A stretch of DNA of 64,000 bases from Oikopleura dioica (Eukaryota; Chordata; Appendicularia; Copelata; Oikopleuridae), in assembly GCA_907165135.1 (NCBI GenBank), contig OU015568.1, positions 5,898,501 to 5,962,500 on the forward strand, given 5' to 3'. Within the stretch, counting starts at the first letter, position 1, and each line of letters begins with the position of its first letter. The position numbers were made by a program, and so were the translations under genes. The notes beneath the pieces were generated by a model, which had not been told where the DNA came from, searched no databases, and worked only from the letters and a program-made list of their open reading frames with translations. Positions 1 to 12,090 of the stretch are shown here, in pieces.

Positions 1-159
1 CGCGCCATTTGACGGTGCATCATGCGGATATCCGACGACACCTCTTGAAGCGTTGAATCATTTGAGCTCGGTGTGTTCACCAACACTAACACACTTTTTC
101 AACGGCTATTCCCATAATTTCGTTTTTATGGAAAATATACAAAACAAGTGTCAAATGGA

Positions 160-380
160 TAAAGCCGAGTGCCTGTGTTTTATCGGAATATCCTGGAGTG
201 GAACTTCCGCGTCTTCTATCGAGTCGAAGATAGATTGAAGAGCAATGAGGCCTCCGTCTTCTCTGCCATTTTCCCAGAAGTCTTCGTTCTCATCCTTTGA
301 ATCCTCTTTGCTTTCTGAGTCTTCTTTTGTTAAGGTTAAAGACAAGCTGGGACTACGAAGACAGACTCGACAGACTGTAA
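160..380 (-). CDS. Possible acidic exon, unknown protein
   Basis: On the minus strand an acceptor-like TTTACAG near 380 is followed by an open frame that begins with a C-x-x-C motif (CRVCLR) and runs through a Ser/Glu/Asp-rich stretch (about EDSESKEDSKDENEDF) to an ILE/PHE-containing segment. A GT near 206 could be a donor. The CxxC start recalls zinc-binding N-terminal domains, but nothing else supports that and no neighbouring exon was found. It may be an internal exon of a gene leaving the left edge, or chance. Confidence 0.22.
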
Positions 381-399
381 ATATTATATTTTTGAAACG

Positions 400-1300
400 A
401 AAGCAATTATAAAATATATTAAAATATCTGTAAAGACTTCTTTAACCACACTGAAAGCGCACTTGATGAAGAGTCATCATCGTTCGCTGTCATCTGAGAA
501 TATTCATCTTTATTCCTTTCTGTAAATTCGCTTCTTGAATACTGGAGAATATTCAGCAAAGTCAGACATATACAGAGCAGTGTCAATCTAAATACAATTC
601 AAGGCTCGCTTTGACAAAATGCTCAAAATTCTTACTTGTCACCCTTTAAAAGCATATTTAAAAGAGATGTCCCTTTCCGGGAGATTTTTGCATGACGCTC
701 CAATTCTAAGGAGTTTGTGTATTCTCCCTAAGTGAATTTCTCTACTTCTCTGGGAACTTCAGATCACCGATGAATGGTGGGTTTTTTCCTCTCATAAAAA
801 CCGATAATTATTTTCTTTGTCTTCCCTTCGATCGGGAAGAGTTGTTCACTTTCGAAAAACTACAGCTGAAAAAATTGCGTCACATCTTGGAGGCGCCATT
901 TCGATTCATCCCCGGGCAAGGAACGATGAGAAAGCGCGTGGGCACCCAACCGCCGGTACTACAATTGTACAATTTCTGCCCCTCGGTCCGAAGATGTTGG
1001 GGGTCTAGTCTAGGGTTACTTAGGGTTACATAGAAGTCTTAAATGAGGAAGCATATTACAACACTTTATTTCGCAGAAACAATCAACAAAAATAAATATT
1101 AAGCAGATACAGGTACTTAGTACAGGTTTTTAATAAACTGTTTCATTACAGATATAATCAGTATCCGTTTTTAAAAACCGGTTTTTTATTTTTCTCAAAT
1201 TCTGCCTCGATATTTTTGCGTGGATGTTGGCGGCCTAGGCATCCCTTTTCGCGATGCGTTTATGTACCTGAAAAATTTAATCGGTTTTTTTTATTTGCCA
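400..1300. other. No gene recognised
   Basis: About 900 bases with no convincing exon on either strand. It holds AT-rich sequence and a short run resembling two interrupted telomere-type TTAGGG units near 1010-1030, too short to be meaningful. Confidence 0.5.
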
Positions 1301-1309
1301 TCGAAAAAA

Positions 1310-3205
1310 TTACTTTAGGACTTCTTCGGTCGAGTAGCCAAAAAGCACAAAGTCCAAATAATAATGTCTGTAAATCTCAATAGCTGTCTCTCTCGGGACA
1401 TTTTGCCAGTGAAGTTCATCTGGTGGCCTTTCTGTAGTTTCTGTATCTCTTCGATTCTTGACTTTTTCGTGTGTTCTTTCATCCCAAGTGTATTGCCCAC
1501 CGATATGAACTTTTCCATCGAGACCGATTTCCTTCAGCAAGGATGGAATTTCCTCTTCGCTGTTTTCCAAATGCGTTATATAATTAAAATCCATTGCACA
1601 AGCAGAACAAAGGGAGAAAATAGACCTCCAGTGAATATTGTGCCCAGCTTGGCCTCGATTTGCCGCGATGAATTCGATAAACGATTCGAAAGATTGGCTC
1701 ATTCCTTCTGGGATGCTGCCGAAATAGGGTTGAAAAGGCTCAATCGCGCCGTAATATCTTTCAAAATGGTTCATCCATTTGGGTGTAGCTCGCATTTTGT
1801 CGTGGTATGCTGAGTAGACTCGGGCGAATGGGTTTCTTTGAGCGATTTCTTCCATGATGAGGCAAATTTGTCGAAAAATGGAGAAGAGATGAATTACCAT
1901 AAGACTTTTTGGCTAAAAAATTTTTCGAGGTATCACTATATTCTGAAAGCCCACATCAGAATAAGTGGATTCCCAAAGTTCTAGCGCCTAATGACGTAAT
2001 TATGAACTCATTTATGACGATTAAAGGTTCGAAAAAGGTCCCAAAAGATGAAACTTTTTAACCGTTTTTAAGAGGATTTTGTTTGAAATTCAATTTTTCT
2101 TTTTGAAATCTTGTTCAGTATGAAAAACTGAATAATCACCCAGCAAAATTTCATCGAACCGACCGTTTTTATTTTCGACCGGCAAAATAACCGGTCGGTT
2201 AACTACGATATCGGACGGTTTTATGTCGGATGAGTATTCAGTTTTTCATGCTGAACAATATCCCGAAAAGAAAAACTTGAATTTCAAACAATAACCCTCA
2301 AAAACGGTTAAAAAGTTTTGGCTATCTTGATGCTAAAAGCATCTCTTCTGACGTCATAATGACGTCATCGGGCGCTAGAACCTTGTGAATCCACTAATTC
2401 TGATATGCGCTTTCAGAATATAGTGATAACTCGGAGAAATTTTTTTGGCCAAAAATTCTTATGGTAATTCATCAAGAGAAAATGAAGGGATTTTTAAAAC
2501 CGTTTCCTTGTATTTGCGACTCGATTTGACGCTGTTAGAACCTCTCCAAGATTTCTATTTTCTTTGGTATATTGATGAAGTATTGGGGCGATTGCTCTTG
2601 GCATAATGTTATAGATGCTACCATAGGTATTCCAAGCTTGATGATTTTCGAGCTTTTCCGAGTACTCTTCTGCTGCTTCTGATCCGTTTGTCACTTTTAA
2701 ATAATGAACATTAAGGCCCTTCTGCCAATTTGTTGTTCCGCTTTTTGGTGGTAGGCAAATCATGAGATCCATCGATTCTGTCAAGTTGAACACGTGTGAT
2801 TTTGTGATGTTATTTGCGATGCAGCTATCGGTAAATTTGGGAAGAGGAGCCTTTAGGTTATGGATTTGTTCATGAAGTCGAAGAAGTTTTTAGCCCAGGA
2901 AATTGTTCGGATTTGAGAGTTTGCTGGATCAGAGGAAGAGCTTTTACGAGCTCGAGAGGCTGATTTTGAGACAAAATTGAAAAAAAAAAAATTAATCAAA
3001 AGTTTCTGGAGCCCTTTTCAGAACATGCTCGGTCGTAAATCAGCTTTCTTCTTAGAAAAACTTCTCTTGTTCGTATTTCTTGAATTTCTTCTTTCAAAAC
3101 TCTCTCAGTATCGATTCCTGCGTATTCTTTCACGCTCGAAAAATCGCCAAAATAAATCATGTAGAATAAAATTGCAAGGGGAAAAATTATAAATGCTTTT
3201 TCCAT
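1310..3205 (-). CDS. Carbohydrate sulfotransferase (HNK-1/chondroitin 4-sulfotransferase type)
   Basis: Golgi type II membrane enzyme expected to move sulfate from PAPS to a glycan. Exon 1 (3205 down to about 2997) starts with a short cytosolic tip and a membrane anchor (MEKAFIIFPLAILFYMIYFG). Exon 2 (about 2960-2500) carries the 5'-phosphosulfate motif CLPPKSGTTNWQKGL. Exon 3 (about 1870-1310) carries the 3'-phosphate motif RNPFARVYSAYHDK and the family C-terminal pattern YYLDFVLFGYS. The frame of exon 2 shifts near 2895: the part after the acceptor at 2957 and the part holding the PAPS motif are in different frames, so there is an extra intron, a base error or a real frameshift. The intron before exon 3 holds a 580-base inverted-repeat element. 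The gene is divergent from an arylsulfatase 170 bases away, so both sulfate-handling genes may share a promoter. Confidence 0.8.
1890..2472. mobile_element. 580-base inverted-repeat element in sulfotransferase intron
   Basis: The two halves are imperfect inverted copies: the left end GATGAATTACCATAAG is mirrored by CTTATGGTAATTCATC at the right, and matching arms (CACTATATTCTGAAAG, GGCGCTAGAAC, GTTCAGxATGAAAAACTGAA) follow inwards to a GACCGGT-rich centre. AAGA flanks both sides and could be a 4-base target duplication. It has no coding capacity, so it is a MITE-like element unrelated to the CCTGAGTCAGG family. Confidence 0.7.
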
Positions 3206-3374
3206 TGTTTTTGACCAAAAATCTGGGTGACCAAATTTTGAAAGCCTCGTTGCGCGCCACCCATGTTATGCAGTACTCTAGAATTGCTGTGCCCGTGGGC
3301 GGCGCAGCGCGAGTCGAAAAACTCGTTCACGTAAAAAGCACGCTGGGTAAGGCCAAGTTCTCCAGTCAGAGAGA
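3206..3374. promoter_or_regulatory. Shared divergent promoter region
   Basis: Only 169 bases separate the start codons of the sulfotransferase (-) and arylsulfatase copy 1 (+). Both 5' UTRs and promoters must fit here. No clear TATA box was seen. The function is inferred from geometry alone. Confidence 0.5.
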
Positions 3375-5532
3375 ATGTTAACCCTTCCTTTTCTTCTTCT
3401 GGTTTTACTAGAATCATGCGTATCAGCAGATGAGAGACCAAACATAATTTTTGTGCTTACTGACGACTTGGGATGGTCAGATGTCACTTGGAATAATAGA
3501 GCCGTTGATTCAACTCCGTTTATGGCGAGTTTGATCGAAACGGGCAAAGCGAGCAAATTGAGAAACTCTTATTCGACTCACAGGAAGGGGAAGAATAATG
3601 AAATTGATCGTTGAGAGAAATGAAAAAAAACCCTCGAAAGATGCACTCCTTCGCGCGCTCAGCTGCTCACTGGTAGGTATGCTTTCCGATACGGCCTCGG
3701 AACGGACCCTCTTTCTTCCGAAGTTCCAGCTGGACTCAGCCTCGAGGAAAAGCTCCTGCCACAATACCTCAAGGAGCTCGAATACAGCACTCACGCAGTG
3801 GGGAAATGGCACCTTGGATACTGCAATGACTCATTTCTCCCGCAAAACCGAGGATTTGACACTTTTCTAGGGTAGGTATTACTAATTGCTCTCCTGATTT
3901 TAGTCTCAATTGAAGGCATTACGGGGGTGCAGTCGACTATCATAGCCATGTTGCTTCTGGCGATTTTAAAAACTATCTCAACCATTTTCTTGACGGAAAA
4001 CCGCACATTCCTGAGAGTGGCTTCGAGTTCGCCTCGTATACTTGGAGCAACAGAACGATCAAAATTTTGAGAGAAAATGCAGATGAGCCAAATTTCGTGT
4101 ACCTCGCTTTCAATGCTCCGCATGAAAAAGTCGATGCTCCACAAATTCTGAAGGTGAGAAATTTCTATTATCTTAGAAAAAAACCTTTTGATCGATTTTC
4201 AGGATGAAATGGACGCTCTTTATCCTGATTTACCAAGTACCCGACGAATGCAACTCGCCGCTGTTAAATCAATTGACATCGCCATGGAAAGTGTCATCAA
4301 AGAAGCATCAAAACTCGACCGAGAAACCATCGTCATTTTTCATAGTGACAACGGCGGCGCTCTCCAGGCCTATGGCAGTCTTGAAAAAGGTCCACGAGGA
4401 TGCAGCTTTCCCTTCAAAGGATATAAAAGCACCCTGGCGGAAGGAGGAACTCTGAGTCCGAGTTGGATCTATTCAACTAAAAGGCAATTTCATTCGAGAA
4501 ATATCGACGGAATCATTAGCATCATGGACTTTTTTCCGACGATTCTTCATTGGGCAGGAAAGCGCTCTAAAATGATTTCTTTATAAATAAATTTACAACT
4601 TACTGCTCTGAAAGCTCTCGAAAGGTTACAATAAACCGCTGCCGAGAAATCTCGACGGAATCGACCAACACGCGCTTTTCGAGAACTCGACTGTTTCTCA
4701 AATCAGAGATAAATTTATTTACGCGATTTTGCACGAATGGGACGATGATTCTCTTGCCTGGAAAACAACTTACGCCGTGCGTTTTGGAGATTTCAAGTTT
4801 ATGAACTATCGATCAAAGCTCATCGGAAATACTCAATGTCCCGAAGGATGGTCAAACCACGAGCACACGAAGTTTCTTTTCCCGGATCCGAGTCAAAGAC
4901 AAACGAAAATGAGAAAAGTTTGGGACTTGTCTGATCCTCAGCCGAACAAAGAAGTTGGCGAGATGATTCGAAGTTCTGGATTTTCACTCTATAATCTGAA
5001 AAACGACCCCTTTGAGCTCAACAATTTGGCGTTGAAGAATGAAGCTTCAAGAAAATACAAGGATTTGATCAACGAAATTCAATCATATGTAGCGGAGGAA
5101 ATGCAGAAGGGAATCGAGTATCCGCTCACGGGAAAACTGAAAGGAGGCAAATTACTCGCTAAAATTATGAGAAAAATCCCATTTGAAGAGAAAATGCAGC
5201 ACTACTACGACACTGGACGAATTTATCCTTTTGATAGGTATTGAGATTTTTAGTGTTCAATCCTGTTTCACGCAAGATTCTAGTGTTGTTCGAAACAAAA
5301 CAGGTTTGGACGGATATCTGGGAAGTAACTGGTGTCCAAACAAGCTCGACGAAGCTTTATTCAGCAAAATGTACTTTGAAGCCGTCGAAAATAACCAAAA
5401 GGTGAGCAATTATAAAAAAAACGGATAGACGAAACATTTTTTTTTAAGAAAAACGCCTTTTTGATCAATAAATATCTCTGGGATGGCCTTGGTCCAGATC
5501 GAAGCGGAAACTTGGACGAAGAAGATTTCTGA
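3375..5532 (+). CDS. Arylsulfatase (ARSB/ARSI/ARSJ type), copy 1
   Basis: Secreted or lysosomal sulfate-ester hydrolase. Exons by splice sites and by comparison with its paralogue at 22748-25246: 3375-3583, 3641-3871, 3916-4153, 4203-4557, 4625-5237, 5284-5401, 5449-5532. A signal peptide (MLTLPFLLLVLLESCVSA) is followed by the metal-binding RPNIIFVLTDDLGWSD, the formylglycine site CTPSRAQLLTGRY (the Cys is present), AVGKWHLGY and HSDNGG. The catalytic set therefore looks complete and the length (about 610 residues) is normal to slightly long. Introns 1 (3584-3640) and 4 (4558-4624) fit only as GA-AG introns, and the paralogue has GA-AG at the same two places; the others are GT-AG. A poly(A) signal AATAAA lies near 5565. 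Confidence 0.9.
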
Positions 5533-5849
5533 TTAAAAGAAATGAAATGATAATTTTAATGAAAATAAAGACATTAAACAAAAAGTTATTCTTTGAAAGT
5601 CGCAGAAATAGCCTTGGCCCCCTTAATCATGAGAACGAAAACAAGGTGCCAGATAGGGGTCAGCATAAATCTTGAAAGGGAGCAGCTTTACTGTCAGCGC
5701 CGCAAACTTGGCTGCAAGTCATTAACGCTCGTCAAGTCGCTCATAACTCGCCTCGAAAAACAATAATCAAGGACCGCTGATCACGTGTGAAATTTTATTT
5801 CTGCGGGGCGAATTTTGCAGAGACTGAGAAAAAAGAAGAAGACGGGGAA

Positions 5850-8800
5850 TATGAACAGCGCTTTAATCCGGAAGAGAAACAATCAGGCCAAAGCGACCAG
5901 CAAAAAGCTGAGAGATAAATGGTAAGGAAAAAATCTGCCTAAATTTTTGTTGATTTGTGATTGATAAAAAAAGACTTGTATTTTGTTTTTTATATACATG
6001 TACATAACGATTGCTAGAGCTCGGCGAAGGGGAGGTGTCTGGAACCGAGAAAAAATTTCGACAGATTTTGCGTGGAAATTTTCAACCAATCAGAAGCCTC
6101 GATTCGGCAAACCGAGTAGCCGCCAACCAAAAATTTGTCGAAAATTTTTGTCAATTCCAAACACCTAGGCAACCTGTGTCAAAACCTGAGTCAGGTTTTG
6201 AAAGATCGCCTTATAATAAGAAATCTTTCAGAACCTGACTCAGGTTTTCTACACAGGTTTCCGAGGCCACTTCAATTCTTCGACCCTTAGATGAAAGAAC
6301 AGTTTTTCTTCAAACAAGCAATTTTTGATACAGTAACAGTCTGGCAATTCGGGATTGAAATGCTGAATGTCGGGGTTTGACATTCACAAACGAGCGGATG
6401 AGTTCTTTCACCGACTGTCGCGGCCAGTTTGATCGATCATTCGCGACAGAAATTAACCTTTTACCGGAATCGCCGCTCATTTTAAATTTTTCTTTTTCAG
6501 GAAAAAGGCCGAAAAGCGAGAAATCAACCTTGGCCAGCTTCTTCTCTGCGCGCATTGTAATCCAAGGTAAGCGAAAAAAGCTGGGTAGAAAATCTGTGTC
6601 AGGGTCTGAAAAGCGGAGCGCCTGTATTGAAAACCTGAGTCAGGGTTAAAATTTAAAACAAAATGATTTATTAGGTTATTCTTGCGTAGCCGCTCTGCGG
6701 CTTTGTTTTTTAAAAAGCGGCTTTTAATTAATGATCTCTAAAACCCTGACTCAGGTTTTCAATACGAGTTTGCGAGTTCAGAAAAAGAGTCGTTTTTTAA
6801 CTTTTCGAAAACGAAAGTGGATAGCGGTTATCATGGCTGGAATAAAAATGATTTACGTTCTCAAGCATTTACGGTCATAATTCTTGTTTATGAACATCCA
6901 AGGAAATAATTAGCGTCGAACGAAAAGGGTAGATGTGATGGTCATTTTTAAGAGAAAAAAAGGATAAAATGACTATTTGGACTTTTGGAAACAGTTTTAA
7001 CAATAGAGTTAATCGACGACTTAAAGGGTGAATACCTTGTTTCTGTAAAATAAGGGGGTAACTACGCGATTCTCATTCCTGACTAACGGACTCCCCAGTC
7101 AGTCAAATCGGTTGGACACTTTACAATGCAAAATTTGTCCAAACGAATTGAATTGGTTCCGTGGGAACCCCGTCAAAGTCACTCCGCCCCCAATTCTTTG
7201 ACCGGAGGTTGAATATATGATTACTCTTACCAATTCAGTTTTTTTTTTGACCACGTGATCACTTGGAGGACCCCTGGAGGACCCCACCTACTGGAAGACC
7301 TCTTTGCTGGAAGACCAATAATAACAGGGACAGACTCTCACATATTGAATTTTTGTGGTCATATTTCTACCACGTGATCGTGGAGGACCCTTTTTTTCTG
7401 GAGGACTCCTCTTCTGGAAGATTTTTTGTTGGAAGATCAAGTCTCAGCCCCGTCCCTGGCTTTTAAATTGAAATGGGCTTTAACTGTTTACGGGCTAGTT
7501 TTTCTTTTTTTTAACAAATTTAGTTCTAGAGAATATTCTAGAGATTAGATTCTAGAGAACTTAAAAAAGAAAATTTTGAACAAAAATTCCCTCTTTTTTA
7601 CCGTTTTTCGACTCAAAAGTCCATTCTCCGCCATTTTCGGTCCAAGATTCTTTCAGCAATTGACTAATTAAGTGCGAACAATCAACTTTGATTGAGCCTT
7701 TAGCTCGAAAATTATGAGCAGGTGAAAGTTAGAGCCCTGTTAGATCAGGTTTCTACTGTGTTTTTTTTTCAAGCGAGAAGAAATTTGATTTTTTAGAGAA
7801 TAAGGTGCTCTTTTTCATAACAGTAAGTTCGCCGATTCGACAAGGGCTTTTTATTTTAATGATAATTAATAATCGGCTCATTAGCATTAGCATTACTGGC
7901 GCTTGTTCAGAAAGAACCATTAGATGGTGACAAATTCGCAAAAGAAGTTAATTAACTTCCTCGTTTATCTTTATTATGCAGAAGAAACGGATCACGGCGG
8001 GCCAGGCCGATCTCCAGACCTTCCAGCTTTTTCGAAAAAGAGCTTCCTTCTTTGCAGAAATAAAGCGTTTTTAAGGAACATGCTTAGTTCTGTTGCTGGG
8101 CGAGCGCATGGATCGAGAGCGAGACCTTCAAAAGCCAGGTAAGAAAGAAAACTGTGTAGAAAACCTGAGTCAGGATTTGCCAGCGCGGCTTTTATTAAAA
8201 ATCATTCTGAACCCTGACTCAGGATTTTTACACAGGTCAAATCGGATGAAATTTTTTATTACGAAATTTTTGCAATCAAAAATTTTTTTTTGAAATCAAG
8301 GAAGAGTACAAAAATCATAAATTCCCGATCAAAGCAAAAAAATTAAACCAAGATGGATGACAGGATTATTCGAAAGATTATGTTTTTACGATGCTAAAAC
8401 TATGAACCTGAGAAAATGAGGCACGGAAAAAATCCGATTTATTAGAAATTTTTTAATTTTAATTTGAATGTTCGTCAGAGGAAGAAGGCATTCGAGTTTT
8501 AGCTTGGGCAGTTTGGGCGACTCGGGCAGATTTTTACAAAAGTAAGTTTTTTCTTTTTTATGAAATACAAGAGGAGCTATTAATCTAAACGGGCGGATTT
8601 AGTGGATAAGCATTAGAGTCTTGGCTCGAAAACCTGTGTAGAAAACATGAGTCAGGTTTTGAAAACCTAAAATAGAAAGCTACGCGGCCTTTTATTATAT
8701 GGATATAGTCATCGATTTTGGTCAGGTCTCCAATTTTGGCCAAATCGACGACTATACCCTTAAGTCTTCAAAGCCTGACTCAAGTTTTCTACGCAGGTTT

Positions 8801-11565
8801 CCGAGCCGAGGGTACTTCAAGTAGTATCCAAGATAGAACATTTTCTAGCTCCCGGGAATAGCCCAATAAATAATTAGCCATGCGAGAGTTTCTTTAGAAA
8901 TACGTTGTAGTGCGAACAAGTGAACCCTTGGAGCAAAGCATGTGTGTTTTGGAGCAGAAATAGAAGTAGTTTCTCGAGCTGCTTTGAGCGGATCAGGCGC
9001 GCTTATCTTGAAATATTCACTCAGACAAATTCTCCATTTTTTCTTAATCTCTTTGTCCCGAGACACAAGTGCATTTAAAAATATGCTGCAAGCCGGGTTT
9101 TCGAAACTGGTTACTGCTAAACAGAGAAGCGAGATTTGAGAAAAAAATTATGCTAATGCTTTCTCGAAGAACTTCGCTCCAGCCTTTTAACGGGTTCAAT
9201 AAAGCCAGAAGGTGAGAAGTTTTAATGATTTTTACAAAAATTTAAGGGGGGTCTGTTGAATAAGGGGGGGGGGGCTTTTTTGGCCCTTTTTGAAGCCTGC
9301 TTTTATTGGCGAAATATTGCATTTGTAAGAGCTTCTTCAACTTGTTGAGGAAATCTTTTTGCGGCGTCGGAAACCTCAGAAACCATGAAAATAAATTCGC
9401 GCCTTAAAGACACTTCACACAGTTTCAGAGTCCCATTTAGGAGAGATGAAAAGAAATAGGAAAGGCTTCACATTCTCAAAATTTATCAATTGTAAAATAA
9501 GCGGCGTTCGTTTTTATGGTTTCTCAGGAAAAGGACCGGCTCGGCAACCTGTACAAAAAACCTGAATCAGGGTCTGAAAAAGCTTAGCGGCTTCTCGTAA
9601 AGATGTTTCAGACCCTGACTCAGGTTTACCACACAGGCTGCCAAGCCAAGCCCCTTTACGTTTTTTGTTTCAAACTAACTTGATACCAATGTATGTATAC
9701 CAACTTATCGGTGTCTATCCATTTTAAATACCCTCCGAATTCTGCATCCCTTTAGCCTTAGCTACAGTAAATTATAGATGAAGACTGAGTCTGTTTGCCA
9801 CGTTCTCCGCCACTTTGCCTAAATGCCGGTTACAGTTCGTTGCCTCCTTCTTAATAATTCTAGAGACAGCTGTAGCCACCAAATCGCTTCCTCCTATCCC
9901 TCAATATTTCCTTTAAAAATCATTATTAAAGAAGAAGCTCCTCCACTTGAGCTGCCAAAACAGACTTTTTTTGAATATTGACAATTCCCTTTTTTTTGTC
10001 CTTCTGAGAGAAGCTCAAAATAAAAGAGACTTTTTTATTATGCTGGGGCGGCGGTTGCAAGTGCCAAAAGCACGCGTCCATTGGAAAAAGGCTGCGCAGA
10101 AAATGAGCTTGTAAGTCGAGCTGGAAATTTTAACACTTGTCTCATTGGGAAGACGATGCGCTTTATCACTTTTTGAGTGATAAGGGCATTTTAAGACATT
10201 GGCTTATGTAATCACTATGTGTTTTTTTTTCTTAAATAATTTTATAATTTGCGGCATATTATATTATATAATATTTACCTAAGTTTTTAAGGAGCTTAAA
10301 TATAAAGCCGCCTAGCGGCTTTTTTTTTTAAAAAGCCGCAATATGACCAATTCAATCATTTTTTTTAAATAATTGCGAAGCCGCTTTGCGGCTTCGATTC
10401 TTTCAAAAGCCGCTGCGCGGCTTTTCATTTGAGCTCTTTAAAACCTGACTCAGGTTTTTGCACAGGTTTTTTATATCAAATTTAGAGCCTCAAAGTTCTT
10501 TGTTTGTGAAAAATGAAAATGAGATAATTCTGCGATTTTGAAAATGCCCCGGATTTTGAGCAATAAAAAAGTAGTACTAGCAGAAGAAGGGCGCGCTTGT
10601 ATTGTGAGTGCCGCGAAGATAAAAGTTGTTGAAAGTGTTTCAGCTCGGTGACATACGCGTTAGGCTCCGAGCTTATGGCTCTTTTTAAACGCTCAATAAG
10701 AGCAAAATGGGAAACCATGCTTCGAGAGGAGGCAGACCGTCGAGAATAATTCTGGGATACGAGAACAGAAACTGCCTCGGCGAGAATTACTGGTAAGCGG
10801 AAAGGAGCTCTTAGTGGCTTTTTAAGAGTGCCAAAGGGGAGAAGATAATAAATTAAGCCAGAAAGAGGGGCGAAAAAGAAAAAGGGATAGGTGGGCTAAC
10901 GACAGAAACGAAACGGCTTAAAAGTGACAGGGAAGCAAGGCTAGAGCTGTCAAACTGAAATTTTGCCGAGTCACGTGAGCACCGAAACTTATTCGGAGGC
11001 CGATCACTGTTTTCAATTACAAACTTTATAATGGGGGTTATTTTTAATAATTAAAATATTTTATTTCAACATTATACTGAACATTTTTTATTATAATTTA
11101 TTTATATAAAAAATTGATAAATATTAAATATTCCAATTTAAATAAATAATTTTAAGTAAATCAAAATAGATTTAAATTATAACAATTAATAACAAAGCCG
11201 ATTTAAAATTTTGTTAATCTCTTAGTTAAATCTTTGAATAGAAAATCCGATAAATTTGCATTTTGAAAAGCATTTATCGAATCTGACAGTTGGTTAATTT
11301 TGCTGCTTTGGTAGGTTCTTTTGTTGAGTTTATTTATGGTCTATAAATCTTGGGCTTGTCGAAGGAGCTGCCAAACTCGTCAAGCGATCTTTCTCGCAAG
11401 GACTTCAAGTTGAACCCTTTCTTCCTTTTTCATCCCTTTTCGTTTTTTTTCAACCCTTTTTCAACAGAGATTTTCGGGATCCCAAATGCACCACGTCTCG
11501 ATAAGACGGCTAGATTCTGGAGCCAGTTTCAAGAGACATTCGAAGCCGACCAGAAGGACTACTAA
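5850..11565 (+). CDS. Tentative multi-exon gene, unknown product
   Basis: Several exon-like pieces line up on the plus strand: about 5850-5922 (MNSALIRKRNNQAKATSKKL, then GTAAGG), 6501-6570 (lysine-rich, then a CxxC: CAHCNP), 7999-8139 (two short frames, ending LGERMDRERDLQKP before GTAAGA), 8489-8541 (EEEGIRVLAWAVWATRADFY, then GTAAGT), about 9062-9100, 9167-9212, 10040-10110 (RRLQVPKARVHWKKAAQKMS, then GTAAGT) and 10700-10750 (AKWETMLREEADRRE, then a stop). A further open piece at 11467-11565 (IFGIPNAPRLDKTARFW...) may be a last exon. Phases agree at some junctions (8139/8489, 10110/10700) but not at all. Charged, probably helical or coiled-coil protein of unknown function. Introns between these pieces hold CCTGAGTCAGG elements. 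Confidence 0.38.
6164..6267. mobile_element. CCTGAGTCAGG palindromic element, copy 1
   Basis: Left arm CCTAGGCAACCTGTGTCAAA then CCTGAGTCAGG; right arm CCTGACTCAGG then TCTACACAGGTTTCCGAGG. The centre is a short AT-rich loop with a matching CTTTCA/TGAAAG pair. Confidence 0.8.
6580..6780. mobile_element. CCTGAGTCAGG palindromic element, copy 2
   Basis: Arms GTATTGAAAACCTGAGTCAG and CTGACTCAGGTTTTCAATAC enclose GCGGCTT/AAGCCGC hairpins. A partly duplicated left end (GGGTAGAAAATCTGTGTCAG) precedes it. It directly follows a putative donor of the tentative 5.8-11.6 kb gene. Confidence 0.7.
7240..7480. repeat. Pair of direct repeats (GGAGGACCC/TGGAAGA type)
   Basis: Two related units of roughly 120 bases, each starting with ACCACGTGATC and continuing with runs of GGAGGACCC and CTGGAAGA motifs, lie in tandem. 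The function is unknown. Confidence 0.5.
8149..8237. mobile_element. CCTGAGTCAGG palindromic element, copy 3
   Basis: Short copy: CTGTGTAGAAAACCTGAGTC and mirrored GACTCAGGATTTTTACACAG. It starts 10 bases after a putative donor (CCAG/GTAAGA). Confidence 0.75.
8622..8807. mobile_element. CCTGAGTCAGG palindromic element, copy 4
   Basis: Ends GGCTCGAAAACCTGTGTAG and CTACGCAGGTTTCCGAGCC with slightly mutated cores (CATGAGTCAGG, CCTGACTCAAG). An inner AT-rich palindrome holds an ATAGTCATCGATTTTGG/ccAAATCGACGACTAT pair. Confidence 0.8.
9538..9647. mobile_element. CCTGAGTCAGG palindromic element, copy 5
   Basis: Ends GGCTCGGCAACCTGTAC and CACACAGGCTGCCAAGCC, with CCTGAATCAGG and CCTGACTCAGG cores and TCTGAAA/TTTCAGA inner arms. 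Confidence 0.8.
10290..10472. mobile_element. Half CCTGAGTCAGG element with GCGGCTT hairpins, copy 6
   Basis: Only the right arm (CCTGACTCAGG then TTTGCACAGG) is seen. To its left are three GCCGC/GCGGC hairpins in AT-rich spacer. Left end lost or too diverged to recognise. Confidence 0.6.
10800..11460. other. AT-rich stretch, no gene recognised
   Basis: From about 11030 to 11260 the sequence is nearly pure A/T with no repeats longer than a few bases. No convincing exon between 10800 and 11460. Confidence 0.5.
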
Positions 11566-11846
11566 AGAAGGGTAACAGTAACTGACTGTAAATTTCAACA
11601 GCGGGCAAATAGAAAAACTTGTAAATACTGAAAAGTCAGAATGGAGAGAATCAGTCTTGGAGGCTTGCCAATTTTTTGATGGGAGATCCGCACTTTTATG
11701 CAGAAGGCAAATGTTGATTTTTGTTGCTTTTTCTGTATTTTCCTACGATTATTCGCTCAAATTATTTGATTTTTATTTGACTTTTTTGAACTATTCATTT
11801 TTTCTCAATAAAAGGGGCTACAAACTTTAACAGACAGATAACGATC

Positions 11847-11959
11847 TGGGCTAGGGGACCTGTGTGGAAAACCTGAGTCAGGGTCTGAAAGTTTGACGGC
11901 TTTTCATCAAAGATCTTTCAAACCCTGACTCAGGTTTTCCTCACAGGTTATCGAGCTAG
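11847..11959. mobile_element. CCTGAGTCAGG palindromic element, copy 7
   Basis: Ends CTGGGCTAGGGGACCTGTG and CACAGGTTATCGAGCTAG with intact cores and a short loop. Intergenic. Confidence 0.8.
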
Positions 11960-12090
11960 TAGGAGTAAAAAAAATAATTTTCCAAGCAAATAAATCACGC
12001 GCAGTCGAATAATATTTTTCGTGACAATTAAAATGTTCTCACTAAAAATGATTTCTGCTCCGAATTCCGCTCGATCATCAATAATTTTCA

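Noticed and set aside
1005..1035. TTAGGG-like units
   Set aside because: Two interrupted copies in AT-rich DNA are expected by chance.
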